Source: Paramagnetospirillum magnetotacticum MS-1
Lineage (GTDB): Bacteria > Pseudomonadota > Alphaproteobacteria > Rhodospirillales > Magnetospirillaceae
Length of the DNA: 50,221 nucleotides
Direction of reading: 5' to 3'
Assembly (NCBI RefSeq): GCF_000829825.1
Contig: NZ_JXSL01000005.1
Coordinates: 1-50,221, forward strand
Shown here: piece by piece, positions 1-6,701 of the stretch
How positions within the stretch are numbered: the first letter of the stretch is position 1
How the letters are laid out: each line of letters starts with the position of its first letter
Notes under the pieces: generated by a model
The model's input: only the letters and a program-made list of their open reading frames with translations
What the model was told of the DNA's origin: nothing
Databases searched by the model: none
Position numbers and translations under genes: made by a program

Positions 1-154
1 AGGAGGTGCAAGATCACGCCACGGATTGGCTATGGACCTACAACAACGACAGACCCAATATGGCCATCGGCGGCATCACACCCGCCCAGAAACTGAAATT
101 GGCCGCGTGAGTTCTATGTTCCAACCCCGTTAAAAACGGGGGGATTACCCTACA
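1..154 (+). mobile_element. Right end of an IS3-family insertion sequence (partial)
   Basis: The element enters from the left edge. It contains the last codons of an OrfB-type transposase and then a short 3' flank ending in ATTACCCTACA at 154. A terminal CA dinucleotide at the outer end is what IS3-family ends show. A small hairpin (CCCCGT / ACGGGG, 125-141) lies between the stop codon and the tip. The left end and any target duplication are outside the window, so neither the exact boundary nor the subgroup can be fixed. Confidence 0.7.
3..110 (+). CDS. IS3-family transposase OrfB, C-terminal fragment
   Basis: Only the last 35 codons are visible. They read EVQDHATDWLWTYNNDRPN then MAIGGITPAQKLKLAA and stop at 108-110. 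The motif W-x-Y-N-x-x-R-P-N with a following G-x-T-P-A-x-K is the typical C-terminus of the DDE integrase core of IS3-family OrfB proteins, just after the catalytic Glu. The rest lies left of the window. Whether the copy is complete or active cannot be judged. Confidence 0.85.
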   Translation, partial: EVQDHATDWLWTYNNDRPNMAIGGITPAQKLKLAA

Positions 155-237
155 ATGCACTACAGATACTACAATATACTACGGCGACAGCTGCGGCGTA
201 ATAAGCCTGAAATTTCAATGCTTTGATCAATAGTACC

Positions 238-291
238 GTGCGGTTTGCCGTGCGGGTCATCGTGCGGTCAACCCAGCGGTTTGCCATGCGG
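238..291. repeat. Degenerate 12-bp tandem repeat, about 4.5 units
   Basis: GTGCGG recurs at 238, 250 and 262 with an exact 12-nt period. It is followed in phase by CAGCGG at 274 and ATGCGG at 286. Units 1 and 4 also share TTTGCC. The array lies just beyond the stop codon of the minus-strand gene that ends at 295. It may be simple replication slippage or an iteron-like or protein-binding array. No origin-like AT-rich tract is seen beside it apart from the short AT-rich stretch around 160-180. Confidence 0.6.
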
Positions 292-294
292 CAT

Positions 295-1149
295 TCAGGC
301 TTTCCGCGGCATGTCCTTCTTGGCTTTCAGGAGACGAACAATACGCCTGGAAACTGTGTCAGGATCAAGCCGCTGCCCCGTCATTTTCATGAACTCTCTG
401 GCGATATCGGTCGGACTGACCTTGATGTCGTCAGCAACGGTCAATCCGGTATAGCGCATGGCGGCGACCTTGCGAGCCAACCAAAGCTGTTCCCACTCGG
501 CCGCCTGATTCTGGATCTGAGGTGTGCGATGCCTACCCAGCCATTGCCCGAAACGCTTGGCTTCCTTTCGCCACTCGACCAGTGCTGAACGCACCTTGGC
601 AGGGCGCAGCATGGCAAGGTCCCAAACTTCATCTAGCTCCAGGCCGAGTGCGGTGATCTTCTTATCGAATCCCCATTCCGCAGTTGCGAAGTCGGCCGCC
701 TTCTCTAAGTCGAATCCGTCAGCAAAGATCGGCTGCACGTTTTTAGAGCAGCGATCCGAGGAAAAGTTCTGGTTTCCAAGCCAATCCAGATCAAGCACCT
801 GAAGATCAATCGCGAAATGCCCATCTATTTCTGACCATTCCGGAGACTTCGAGTGGACGACCTTCATCCGTGGACGATAGATTGGCGCGATCTCTCGGCG
901 TAAATTTAGCTCCATTGCCAGTGCAAAATACTTACCGCGGAGACAATCGAATACTGCACGATCATGGCGGTTACAGTCCATGTCATTCGCTATACGACGC
1001 ATGCCGTCGAGGATCATGTCTGTTGGGCGCTTTGAAAGGTCTGCGGCTTTTGGTTCAGGTAGAACGTAGGTCGATGGCTTCTTCGTCAGTGGCTTGGACG
1101 GCGAGATGATCGAATGGCTTTCGGTCAGAGGGATTGGATCGTCAAACAT
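295..1149 (-). CDS. Island protein of unknown function (284 aa)
   Basis: I do not recognise this family. The protein is hydrophilic, has no signal peptide or membrane segment, and is rich in Arg, Asp and Trp in its second half. The last 45 residues (around ISPTDIAREF-like and DTVSRRIVRLLKAKK) could form a helix-turn-helix or coiled DNA-binding tail. I chose the ATG at 1149 because AGAAGG stands 7 nt before it; a TTG six bases upstream is also open. It follows the ribbon-helix-helix gene by only a few bases on the same strand, so the two are almost certainly co-transcribed. The context (IS upstream, integrase downstream) marks it as island cargo. Confidence 0.65.
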   Translation of the reverse strand: MFDDPIPLTESHSIISPSKPLTKKPSTYVLPEPKAADLSKRPTDMILDGMRRIANDMDCNRHDRAVFDCLRGKYFALAMELNLRREIAPIYRPRMKVVHSKSPEWSEIDGHFAIDLQVLDLDWLGNQNFSSDRCSKNVQPIFADGFDLEKAADFATAEWGFDKKITALGLELDEVWDLAMLRPAKVRSALVEWRKEAKRFGQWLGRHRTPQIQNQAAEWEQLWLARKVAAMRYTGLTVADDIKVSPTDIAREFMKMTGQRLDPDTVSRRIVRLLKAKKDMPRKA

Positions 1150-1151
1150 GG

Positions 1152-1628
1152 TCAAACCTTCTTCGGCGTGATGGTATCAGCGATCTGACGCGCAAGATCA
1201 CGCGCCACTGACGGATGAAATGGGTGTTTGATGGTTTCGATGCTGGTGATCAGGCTCAGGACGAAGCCGTTTCCTTTGCGTCGGTAGGTGATGTCATCAC
1301 CCGTGATGGTTCTTGCGTCCCCTGCGCAGCCCTGCCCCATCGCGATGGATAGTGTGTCGGCGTCTTGCATGGCTAACTGGAGCCGAACAGCCTGGTTGTC
1401 AGGTCGGTCGATGCTGACCATTACGACTGGCGTTTCATTGTCCGGCCCTATGGCGCGTATGACCTTGAAACCAGGAAGACCAAAACAGCCGGTATCAGAC
1501 CACTCCCGAACGATGATCTGGTCCAGCCATTCTGACACCGTGACACCTTCACGTTCCGCCATCAGGCGAAGCTGTCTGGCGCGCACGGCGTCAATGGTAA
1601 GTCCGCTTTGATGTGGTCGGCGTGCCAT
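1152..1628 (-). CDS. Ribbon-helix-helix-like small protein, first gene of a two-gene operon
   Basis: A 158-aa protein. Its N-terminus (SGLTIDAVRARQLRLMAEREGVTVSEW) has the pattern of a CopG/Arc-type ribbon-helix-helix: a short strand, helix A, a turn (EGVTVSEW) and helix B. The remaining ~110 residues are an uncharacterised domain. I chose the ATG at 1628 because GGAG lies 6 nt upstream; a longer in-frame reading starts further up but crosses the palindrome at 1644-1657. It is followed directly by the 284-aa gene, with overlapping ends. RHH proteins often repress their own operon, and the perfect palindrome just upstream of the start fits that. Its function beyond DNA binding is unknown. Confidence 0.65.
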   Translation of the reverse strand: MARRPHQSGLTIDAVRARQLRLMAEREGVTVSEWLDQIIVREWSDTGCFGLPGFKVIRAIGPDNETPVVMVSIDRPDNQAVRLQLAMQDADTLSIAMGQGCAGDARTITGDDITYRRKGNGFVLSLITSIETIKHPFHPSVARDLARQIADTITPKKV

Positions 1629-1643
1629 GCGATCTCCGTTTAT

Positions 1644-1657
1644 AATGCACGTGCATT
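1644..1657. promoter_or_regulatory. Perfect 14-bp palindrome, probable operator
   Basis: AATGCACGTGCATT is a perfect palindrome ending 16 nt before the start codon of the RHH-like gene, overlapping a TATAAT-like run. Position and symmetry suit an autorepressor site. That the RHH protein binds it is an inference. Confidence 0.5.
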
Positions 1658-1908
1658 TGATGACTCGATTCCGACCCAGAGTCAAGCCGCTCTACAAGGA
1701 TGTACTGAAGATGGTCGCGGATCAGCCGCCATCCGGGCCAGCAGGTGCTGGATTTTCTAGGACTTCGATCTGCCCCAGCTATAGCAGCACGAGCGTGAGC
1801 GATAGGCGGCGTTGCCCAGTCCGGCCCTATGACTTTAGTTTCAATACGTCACTTGATCACACCGCCATCAGTGTGCAATGAAGCGGCCCCAAGGGAAGGG
1901 AGCGGGTC

Positions 1909-2121
1909 ATGAAAGCTGTTGCCCTCGGCGATCTTTATCAGAGCGATGGTCGGAGCCGGACGGTTTGGTCGGTGGACAGCATCATCGACGTCCCGAAATC
2001 TGGAACCATGGTGCGGCTGACCAAGATCGATGGTTATGGCTCGGCGACGGTCCATGCGTCACAGCTGGGCATCGGCAGCGGGTTCACCAAGATCGACGAG
2101 GTTCTAATCCAGACAGGTTGA
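1909..2121 (+). CDS. Small protein of unknown function (70 aa)
   Basis: The ORF starts at an ATG preceded by GGGAGCGGGTC, a plausible ribosome-binding site. The protein is a compact beta-rich sequence (TVWSVDSIIDVPKSG, MVRLTKIDGYGSATVHASQL) without signal peptide or membrane segment. The alternation of hydrophobic residues suggests a small beta barrel. It ends 5 bp before the convergent integrase gene. I know no function. It is probably real because the start signal and residue composition are good, but it is short. Confidence 0.55.
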   Translation: MKAVALGDLYQSDGRSRTVWSVDSIIDVPKSGTMVRLTKIDGYGSATVHASQLGIGSGFTKIDEVLIQTG

Positions 2122-2125
2122 TGCA

Positions 2126-3118
2126 TCAACCCAACCGCAGTGCCAAGTCCTCGGCCCGCAGATGGGTGTACCGTTTCAACATGGTCAGGGTCTTGTGACC
2201 GCTGATGGCAGACACCTCCATCACATCCAGCCCCTTCTCGAACAAACGAGACACGCCTTCATGACGCAGATCATGGAAGTTGATGTTGTCCAGACCGATG
2301 CGGGTCCGCAGGCGATCCCATGCAAGACGGACGGCGTTCTCGGACACCATGAAGACCTTCTCTGGATCACGATCAGGTTGTTGCATCAACCCGGTTAGCG
2401 TCTCCACCGCCCTGGTAGACAGCGGCACGTCGCGGCTCGATCCATTCTTGGTCATGGACAGGTGGGCAACCCGACGATCAAGATCAATGTCGGACCACCG
2501 GAGCGATAACATCTCTCCACGGCGCATGCTGGTTTCCACTGCCAGCACTACCATGGGCTTGAGCCACCGGATGCGGCCCCGGTCGCAGGCAGCAAGAATG
2601 CGCCGCTCCTCATCACCTTCAAGACGGCGGTCACGGCCACGGGGAAGGCTAGGGCGACGAACAAGCTTGGCGGGATTGCGAACCAGATAGATGTTCCAGT
2701 CCTTCATGGCGGTGTCGATGGCTTGGCTGATGGTGGCGATCTCCCTGACCACCGCCGCCGGACCAACGGACTGGAGACGCTCATCACGATAGGCGGCAAT
2801 GTCAGAACTGGAAAGAAGCGCCAAGGTCCGATGCATGATGTCATGACGCAGCATGGCATTGATCCGGAACACCTCGATCTTGGCACCGCGCTTCCTGGGC
2901 GTCACCTCTTCGCGATACCGGGTCATGATCTCGGCGAGAGTTGTATCCTCGGCGAGCTTGGTGTCGGGAAGGAACCCGCACCGATCAACCTCGGCTTCCA
3001 GATCACGCGCCCACTTCTCGGCATCGGTCTTCTTGTCGAAGGATTTGGACCTCGGCGCGGTGCCCTTCCGCCGCACCATCGCCTGCCACCTACCCCGGAG
3101 TTTCCTGATCGTCGCCAT
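2126..3118 (-). CDS. int: Tyrosine-type site-specific integrase
   Basis: About 330 aa. The N-terminal arm-binding region (MATIRKLRGRWQAMVRRKG) and SAM-like core-binding region (about residues 60-150) precede the catalytic domain. Visible catalytic residues are the first Arg in ETSMRRGEMLSL, the H-x-x-R box in NFHDLRHEGVSRL, the later His in SGHKTLTMLKRYTH and the nucleophilic Tyr of that same motif. The start is uncertain because several ATGs lie close together (3118, 3124, 3130) and none has a clear Shine-Dalgarno. It reads away from the 5' half of a tRNA-Arg gene, with about 200 bp between. That is the usual layout of an integrase next to its attachment site. It is the likely enzyme that cut the tRNA in its anticodon loop. 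Confidence 0.93.
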   Translation of the reverse strand: MATIRKLRGRWQAMVRRKGTAPRSKSFDKKTDAEKWARDLEAEVDRCGFLPDTKLAEDTTLAEIMTRYREEVTPRKRGAKIEVFRINAMLRHDIMHRTLALLSSSDIAAYRDERLQSVGPAAVVREIATISQAIDTAMKDWNIYLVRNPAKLVRRPSLPRGRDRRLEGDEERRILAACDRGRIRWLKPMVVLAVETSMRRGEMLSLRWSDIDLDRRVAHLSMTKNGSSRDVPLSTRAVETLTGLMQQPDRDPEKVFMVSENAVRLAWDRLRTRIGLDNINFHDLRHEGVSRLFEKGLDVMEVSAISGHKTLTMLKRYTHLRAEDLALRLG

Positions 3119-3256
3119 CGTCATCACCATCGTTGAGGTTGTCGATGAGTGATTCTTGGACGCCGCGATCAGGAAGTGAAGGAAAAGTCCATGTGGGTGT
3201 GCCTGGATCGTGCCGCTGGCATAATTTGAGACTAAAATGCGGTTAGTTCGGAACAC

Positions 3257-3315
3257 ACTGGGGCTAAGCCAGGCTTATGCTTGGCTTGTTCCTGACGATG
3301 TCTGTGGCTTTTACT
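3257..3315 (-). other. Presumed integrase arm of the attachment site (P' arm)
   Basis: The short segment between the tRNA core and the integrase reading frame carries AAGCC repeated (AAGCCAAGC, AAGCCTGGCTT) and an inverted pair AAGCCA / TGGCTT. Such repeats suit arm-type integrase sites. It does not resemble the 3' half of the tRNA, so it does not restore the gene. This role is inferred from position only. Confidence 0.35.
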
Positions 3316-3354
<39 letters not shown>

Positions 3355-3382
3355 GCGGGTCTCGGGTTAACGAGAGGCGAGG

Positions 3383-3411
3383 GTTATAGCGCAAGGCGGC
3401 AGCGGTGGGAA
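3383..3411 (-). promoter_or_regulatory. Probable sigma-70 promoter of the tRNA-Arg half
   Basis: On the minus strand TTCCCA (3411-3406) and TATAAC (3388-3383) are 17 nt apart and lie about 28 nt before the mature 5' end of the tRNA half. Spacing and position suit a stable-RNA promoter. Transcripts from it would now run through the half tRNA into the integrase gene. Confidence 0.45.
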
Positions 3412-3427
3412 GGGGGAAGCTGTGTGG

Positions 3428-3580
3428 ATACCGACTCTGCTTCCCCCACTTCCCCTCCAGCACGAGTTTGCCGAACGAGTGGCAGAGGTTGAAGGCATTG
3501 CCACCTTGAACGATAAGGCGGTGGTAGCGGCGGAACAGTTGGCTCAATCGCTTATGTCCCAGGTGTTCGGGAAAGCGTAA
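3428..3580 (+). pseudogene. hsdS: Remnant of a type I restriction specificity subunit (hsdS), C-terminal end only
   Basis: The frame ending in TAA at 3578-3580 reads IPTLLPPLPLQHEF, then AERVAEVEGIATLNDKAV, then VAAEQLAQSLMSQVFGKA. A Pro-Leu-rich strand followed by Q-x-x-F and a long helix that counts off target-recognition spacing is the conserved C-terminus of HsdS. About 50 codons remain of a protein usually near 400 aa, with no start codon. Homology begins about 17 bp from the presumed tRNA -35 box, so a rearrangement junction probably lies in between. It is a dead fragment of a lost R-M system. Confidence 0.65.
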
Positions 3581-3598
3581 TGGCTGCAGGTCCGGATT

Positions 3599-4078
3599 TT
3601 ACCGCCCCGCCTTCTTTGCGGCAGCTTCAATCCAGTTACCCATCTTGTTGTAGCCGTCATCGTTGACCCAGTCATAGGTGGGATAGGTCACCACATTGCC
3701 CTGGGCATCTTTGAACGTCCAATTGCTGAAGGGATTTGCCCCTTTTGTGTCGGTCTTGCTGCTGGAATCCTTCAGATTGTGAATGTAGATTCCCAGCAAG
3801 CCATTCCCTTTCTTATGGCTTTGAGTGATTTCGTACCCAACATATTCTCGAGTCGAAGTCTCAGAACCAATTAGTACGACGGTGACCGATGTGCCTTTCA
3901 GTTGGTCATCGATCCATGTCTTGATGGCTGCCTCACCTTTTCTCTTGACCTCTTCCCATGCCGCCGAATCCCAAAATCCTGCGGCGGCTCTATCTTGCGT
4001 GACCCAGCTATTCCGAACCTGCCCTGCCCGCCACACATCACGCTCGAAGTGAAAACTAAAAAAGGTATGCCGTGCCAT
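3599..4078 (-). CDS. TIR-like (DUF1863, ThsB-type) protein
   Basis: 159 aa. The opening ARHTFFSFHFERD...VRNSWVT closely matches the start of ThsB, the TIR protein of the Thoeris anti-phage system (FFSFHY...VRNHWVT). Next come the segment AAGFWDSAAWEE, the strand SVTVVLIGSETSTREYVGYEI with a candidate catalytic Glu at residue 83, and GNGLLGIYIHNLKD...KGANPF. In Thoeris, ThsB senses phage and makes an NAD-derived nucleotide signal that activates an effector. AGGAG lies about 9 nt before the ATG. It is the second gene of a minus-strand pair, 12 bp after a small membrane protein. No ThsA (SIR2-SLOG or Macro) gene is in the window. AT-richer than the flanking chromosome, which suggests acquisition. 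The family call is strong; the defence role is inferred. Confidence 0.85.
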   Translation of the reverse strand: MARHTFFSFHFERDVWRAGQVRNSWVTQDRAAAGFWDSAAWEEVKRKGEAAIKTWIDDQLKGTSVTVVLIGSETSTREYVGYEITQSHKKGNGLLGIYIHNLKDSSSKTDTKGANPFSNWTFKDAQGNVVTYPTYDWVNDDGYNKMGNWIEAAAKKAGR

Positions 4079-4090
4079 TTTTAATCACTC

Positions 4091-4495
4091 CTATGATTTG
4101 ATCAGAGCCAACATCGCTACAACGATCGTGATAAGAACGGCACCATGGAATGCCAACAGCGTTCTCGAGAAAACCGCACTTATCCATGGTGGAGTGCTGT
4201 TGTGAACAACAAGTGTGTTCATTGAATAATCAATATCGTCAGGGTTTAGAACCCGCACCCTGTCGTAAAGAGATCTAAAAAGTCGCTCTTGCCAGAGAAA
4301 ATATCCATCGAGCATCCAAAAAATAAGCGTTGGAAAATACGCAATATATATAAAAACAGGCTTTGACTCTTTCGCCCCAAGGGCGACAAGACCAGAGACA
4401 AGTATGACGGACCAGCCTTTTAATAAAAACGAATTATTTGAAAGACGATTTACCACCCCCTGAATCATATTCAAGTGAGTATGTTTAGCGTCCAT
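4091..4495 (-). CDS. Small three-helix membrane protein paired with the TIR gene
   Basis: 134 aa from the ATG at 4495, which has GGGGG 7 nt upstream; an earlier ATG at 4510 and a GTG at 4516 are possible. The N-terminal ~25 residues are hydrophilic. Two close hydrophobic stretches follow (WSVILVSGLVALGA, and VFIYIAYFPTLIFWMLDGYFLW), then a charged middle (QERLFRSLYDRVRVLNPDD) and a C-terminal membrane helix (AVLITIVVAMLALI). No enzymatic motif is visible. Such small membrane proteins next to nucleotide-signalling genes commonly act as pore-forming or membrane-disrupting effectors, so an effector role beside the TIR protein is a reasonable inference. It shares the promoter region at 4496-4592 with the divergent SpoVG-like gene. 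Confidence 0.75.
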   Translation of the reverse strand: MDAKHTHLNMIQGVVNRLSNNSFLLKGWSVILVSGLVALGAKESKPVFIYIAYFPTLIFWMLDGYFLWQERLFRSLYDRVRVLNPDDIDYSMNTLVVHNSTPPWISAVFSRTLLAFHGAVLITIVVAMLALIKS

Positions 4496-4547
4496 TGCTT
4501 TGTCCCCCATACCCACAAATCCCCCGAATTATGTGCCACAAAGCTTG

Positions 4548-4565
4548 ACCGACTGACGAGTCGGT
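4548..4565. promoter_or_regulatory. 7-bp inverted repeat in the divergent intergenic region
   Basis: ACCGACT, four bases GACG, then AGTCGGT. It sits between the divergent membrane-protein gene and the SpoVG-like gene, in the only stretch able to hold both promoters. It could be an operator or a small hairpin in either leader. No T-run follows, so a terminator is unlikely. Confidence 0.35.
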
Positions 4566-4592
4566 ATTCTACCAAAAGAGGATGGACTCTCA

Positions 4593-4988
4593 ATGAGTCA
4601 TTCAATCGGGGACCAACCATCGACCACCACGGTCCAGATCACCGTCCTGAACCTTGCCCCGATGCGAGGTAGCGGAAACCTTCTGGCATTGGCTGACGTC
4701 GAGGTGTTGCTCGATGGCGTCTCCATCATTCTTCATGGTGTCCAGGTTTTTGCCACGGATCAACGCACCGAGGTCAGATTGCCCAAGTACCGTGCCCCAG
4801 ATGGGAACTGGATGGCGGCGATCACCTTGCCAGACGAGGTGAAGGGTCCAATGGGTGATGCCGTGATAGCCGCTGGCATCGAAGCTGGAGTATTGCGGGA
4901 GACCGCTCCAATTCCTGGGCGAATCGAAGGGCGCAGTGCTTCGCTGATGAATCATGGCTCATTCCGACATGGTATAGCATCGGGGTAA
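4593..4988 (+). CDS. SpoVG-like protein
   Basis: 131 aa. The core VQITVLNLAPMRGSGNLLAL, ADVEVLLDGVSIILHGVQVF, VRLPKYRAPDGNW and LPDEVK has the layout of SpoVG: a first strand, a second strand ending in a hydrophobic pair, an I/V-x-G loop, a conserved LP-x-Y/K patch and a final acidic-hydrophobic strand. SpoVG family members bind DNA or RNA in Firmicutes; in Proteobacteria the homologues are mostly uncharacterised. The last ~35 residues (IPGRIEGRSASLMNHGS) look disordered. AGAGGA lies about 10 nt before the ATG. Fold assignment is by pattern only. No neighbouring gene tells its role. Confidence 0.5.
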   Translation: MSHSIGDQPSTTTVQITVLNLAPMRGSGNLLALADVEVLLDGVSIILHGVQVFATDQRTEVRLPKYRAPDGNWMAAITLPDEVKGPMGDAVIAAGIEAGVLRETAPIPGRIEGRSASLMNHGSFRHGIASG

Positions 4989-5096
4989 GCACTCAATGAT
5001 AGAGATTTTATTATTTGTGACTGAATAATACATTCATAAGAGATGGCTGTTTTAGGGATGGCGATCGTGCCACCGGCAGAGTTGAGAGTCGCAACT

Positions 5097-5120
5097 TTTG
5101 TCGAGGGTTTGGTCGACAAA
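5097..5120. promoter_or_regulatory. 8-8-8 inverted repeat, probable operator of the HTH gene
   Basis: TTTGTCGA, an 8-nt spacer, then TCGACAAA: a perfect dyad of one-and-a-half helical turns, 66 bp before the start of the HTH protein. This is typical geometry for an autoregulatory dimer site. Binding by the adjacent protein is inferred. Confidence 0.5.
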
Positions 5121-5185
5121 CATAAACCGGTATTATCACTTCCTTGATAAATAGATCACAAACCTATTTGAGAAGGAGGAGTGCT

Positions 5186-5557
5186 ATGACGAATATTACT
5201 TTTAACAATGTTACAAACAGATTGAAGGCTGCTGGCAAAATTAAATCAGAAGCCGATATGGGGAACCTACTGGGGAAAGGTCAATCCTACGTATCATCAA
5301 GAAAGTCCAAGAATCGACCACCATCACTTGACGCGTTGACCCATTTAGCTTTCAATCTGGAGCAGGACATCCAAGAATTTCAGGATGAAGCCCGTGAGGG
5401 ATTGGCATCGGCGGAAGAATGGGAATCTGCCAGCATCTTGTGGGATCTCCAGAACGAGGTGTTCGCCGTTATCAGGGAAACGGTGCAACGGGACCGTCCC
5501 GAGATATTTGACCGTCATCCCGAATTGAAGCGGATGACCTCTTGGATCAAGGACTGA
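5186..5557 (+). CDS. Small helix-turn-helix-like regulator (123 aa)
   Basis: I chose the ATG at 5186 because AAGGAGGAG lies 5-12 nt upstream, the strongest ribosome-binding site in this stretch; a longer reading from 5144 has none. Residues ~8-50 (NNVTNRLKAAGKI, SEADMGNLLGKGQSYVSSRK, PPSLDALTHLAFNL) have the helical spacing of an XRE-like DNA-binding domain. The rest is acidic and helical (DIQEFQDEAREGLASAEEW). The dyad at 5097-5120 could be its own operator. A strong terminator follows. Which genes it controls is unknown. It may be the island's regulator. Confidence 0.7.
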   Translation: MTNITFNNVTNRLKAAGKIKSEADMGNLLGKGQSYVSSRKSKNRPPSLDALTHLAFNLEQDIQEFQDEAREGLASAEEWESASILWDLQNEVFAVIRETVQRDRPEIFDRHPELKRMTSWIKD

Positions 5558-5607
5558 TCGGATTCCAGCAAGATTCCCGGGAATCTTCCCAGTGGTGTCC
5601 AGTAATC

Positions 5608-5657
5608 AAAAATCCCTAACGAAACTCCTCTAGATAGTAGTTTCGTCTGGGATTTTT
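5608..5657. terminator. Strong Rho-independent terminator, possibly bidirectional
   Basis: AAAATCCC and ACGAAACT pair with AGTTTCGT and GGGATTTTT across a 12-nt loop, with a TA/CT bulge in the stem. It ends in a T-run on the plus strand and, because the 5' arm starts with A's, also in a T-run on the minus strand. It ends the HTH gene (stop at 5557) and could also stop the convergent gene ending at 5846. Confidence 0.85.
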
Positions 5658-5845
5658 CGGGGCACCAAGGGGCAATCACCTGCAAAAATATCTGCAATAC
5701 CAGATGGTTAGCATGGACATGAGGCAGAAACCCACCAGGGAAGCCGACCAATGGCTCGTTCGATCTGGCTGGTGGGATTGGGCATTCCTTCCAGAGAAGC
5801 CCCGTATGGGCTTGAAAATGGCTTTCCCCACCATCGAGGGCAAAT

Positions 5846-6067
5846 TCATCCCTTGTCCGATTTGGACATGAGGACGGCAAGGTCGCTCTGGGTCTTGATC
5901 ATCTTGGTCCGTTGCCCATTGATCTGCTCCCGCTTCTTTGCCAATGCAGCCTGCTGTTTCATACGTTTTGCTTGATCAGCTTTGGCATCTGCCTGCTTGG
6001 TTAAATTACCAGATAGGGTGTTGGCGGATTGGTTTTCTGTAATCGTCATAAATTCGTGATATCTCAT
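5846..6067 (-). CDS. Small charged coiled-coil protein (73 aa)
   Basis: GGAGG lies 7 nt before the ATG. The protein is almost wholly hydrophilic. Residues ~25-60 (KQADAKADQAKRMKQQAALAKKREQINGQRTKM) are Lys/Gln/Ala-rich with heptad-like spacing, predicting a single long helix or coiled coil. There is no signal peptide or membrane segment. I recognise no family. The clean start signal and biased composition argue that it is a real gene. Confidence 0.6.
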   Translation of the reverse strand: MRYHEFMTITENQSANTLSGNLTKQADAKADQAKRMKQQAALAKKREQINGQRTKMIKTQSDLAVLMSKSDKG

Positions 6068-6184
6068 CTGTATGCCTCCGTAAAATGGTTCAACAGTATT
6101 TATGTTTGATATGTCGAATAGAGCTGGACTGATATTTTTGATCGCGTTACTGGTCGCTTCAGGGCAATATTACTGGAGATGACC

Positions 6185-6637
6185 ATGTCCCTTTCCGAAT
6201 TGAAGTTCAGCACCGATAAGCGTCCCACTCCTGCTTTTCGTGCCAATCCCACCGAGAAGGCTCGGAGTGCCGTTCTTGCCAGCATTGCCGTTCAACGCAC
6301 CCTGTTGAATTCGGAACGCACTGGCACCGCCCACAGCATCACCAAGACGGTCAAGACCGTTGATACCGATGGCAATGTCATCACCAACACGGTGCAGCGG
6401 AAGCCCCGCAAATGGTGGTTCACGAATCCGCAGGGCGTGTTCCTGATCGAGGTTCTGTTTGGTGGTCAGCCCATCGCCATCAACGGCAAGCAGACTGCCA
6501 TTGAAGCTGGAGACCTTGATGGGGTGGAGAAGGTGCTGACCATCATCGCCACCGCCGTTGGTGCTGGCGAGTTGGACAAGGTTCTGGCTGATGCCAAATC
6601 CAAGCGGAAGGCTGGTCGCCCCAAGAAGGCGTCCTGA
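6185..6637 (+). CDS. Island protein of unknown function with a basic C-terminal tail (150 aa)
   Basis: I chose the ATG at 6185 because GGAG lies 7 nt before it; the ATG at 6179 overlaps that GGAG. The N-terminus is basic (FSTDKRPTPAFRANPTEKARSAV). The middle (KPRKWWFTNPQGVFLIEVLFGGQPI) is beta-like, followed by a helical stretch with IIATAVGAGELDKVLADA. The last residues SKRKAGRPKKAS resemble an AT-hook-like GRP motif, which could contact DNA. The family is unknown. Followed 64 bp later by a small gene on the same strand. Confidence 0.6.
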   Translation: MSLSELKFSTDKRPTPAFRANPTEKARSAVLASIAVQRTLLNSERTGTAHSITKTVKTVDTDGNVITNTVQRKPRKWWFTNPQGVFLIEVLFGGQPIAINGKQTAIEAGDLDGVEKVLTIIATAVGAGELDKVLADAKSKRKAGRPKKAS

Positions 6638-6701
6638 TGTTTCCCACGATTCCCACCTTCCCCTTTTGAATAATTGGGTGAAGGTGGGAGGAGGAGTTCC
6701 A

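Noticed and set aside
123-300. CRISPR-like array near the left edge
   Set aside because: The 12-bp units are adjacent without spacers, so not a CRISPR.
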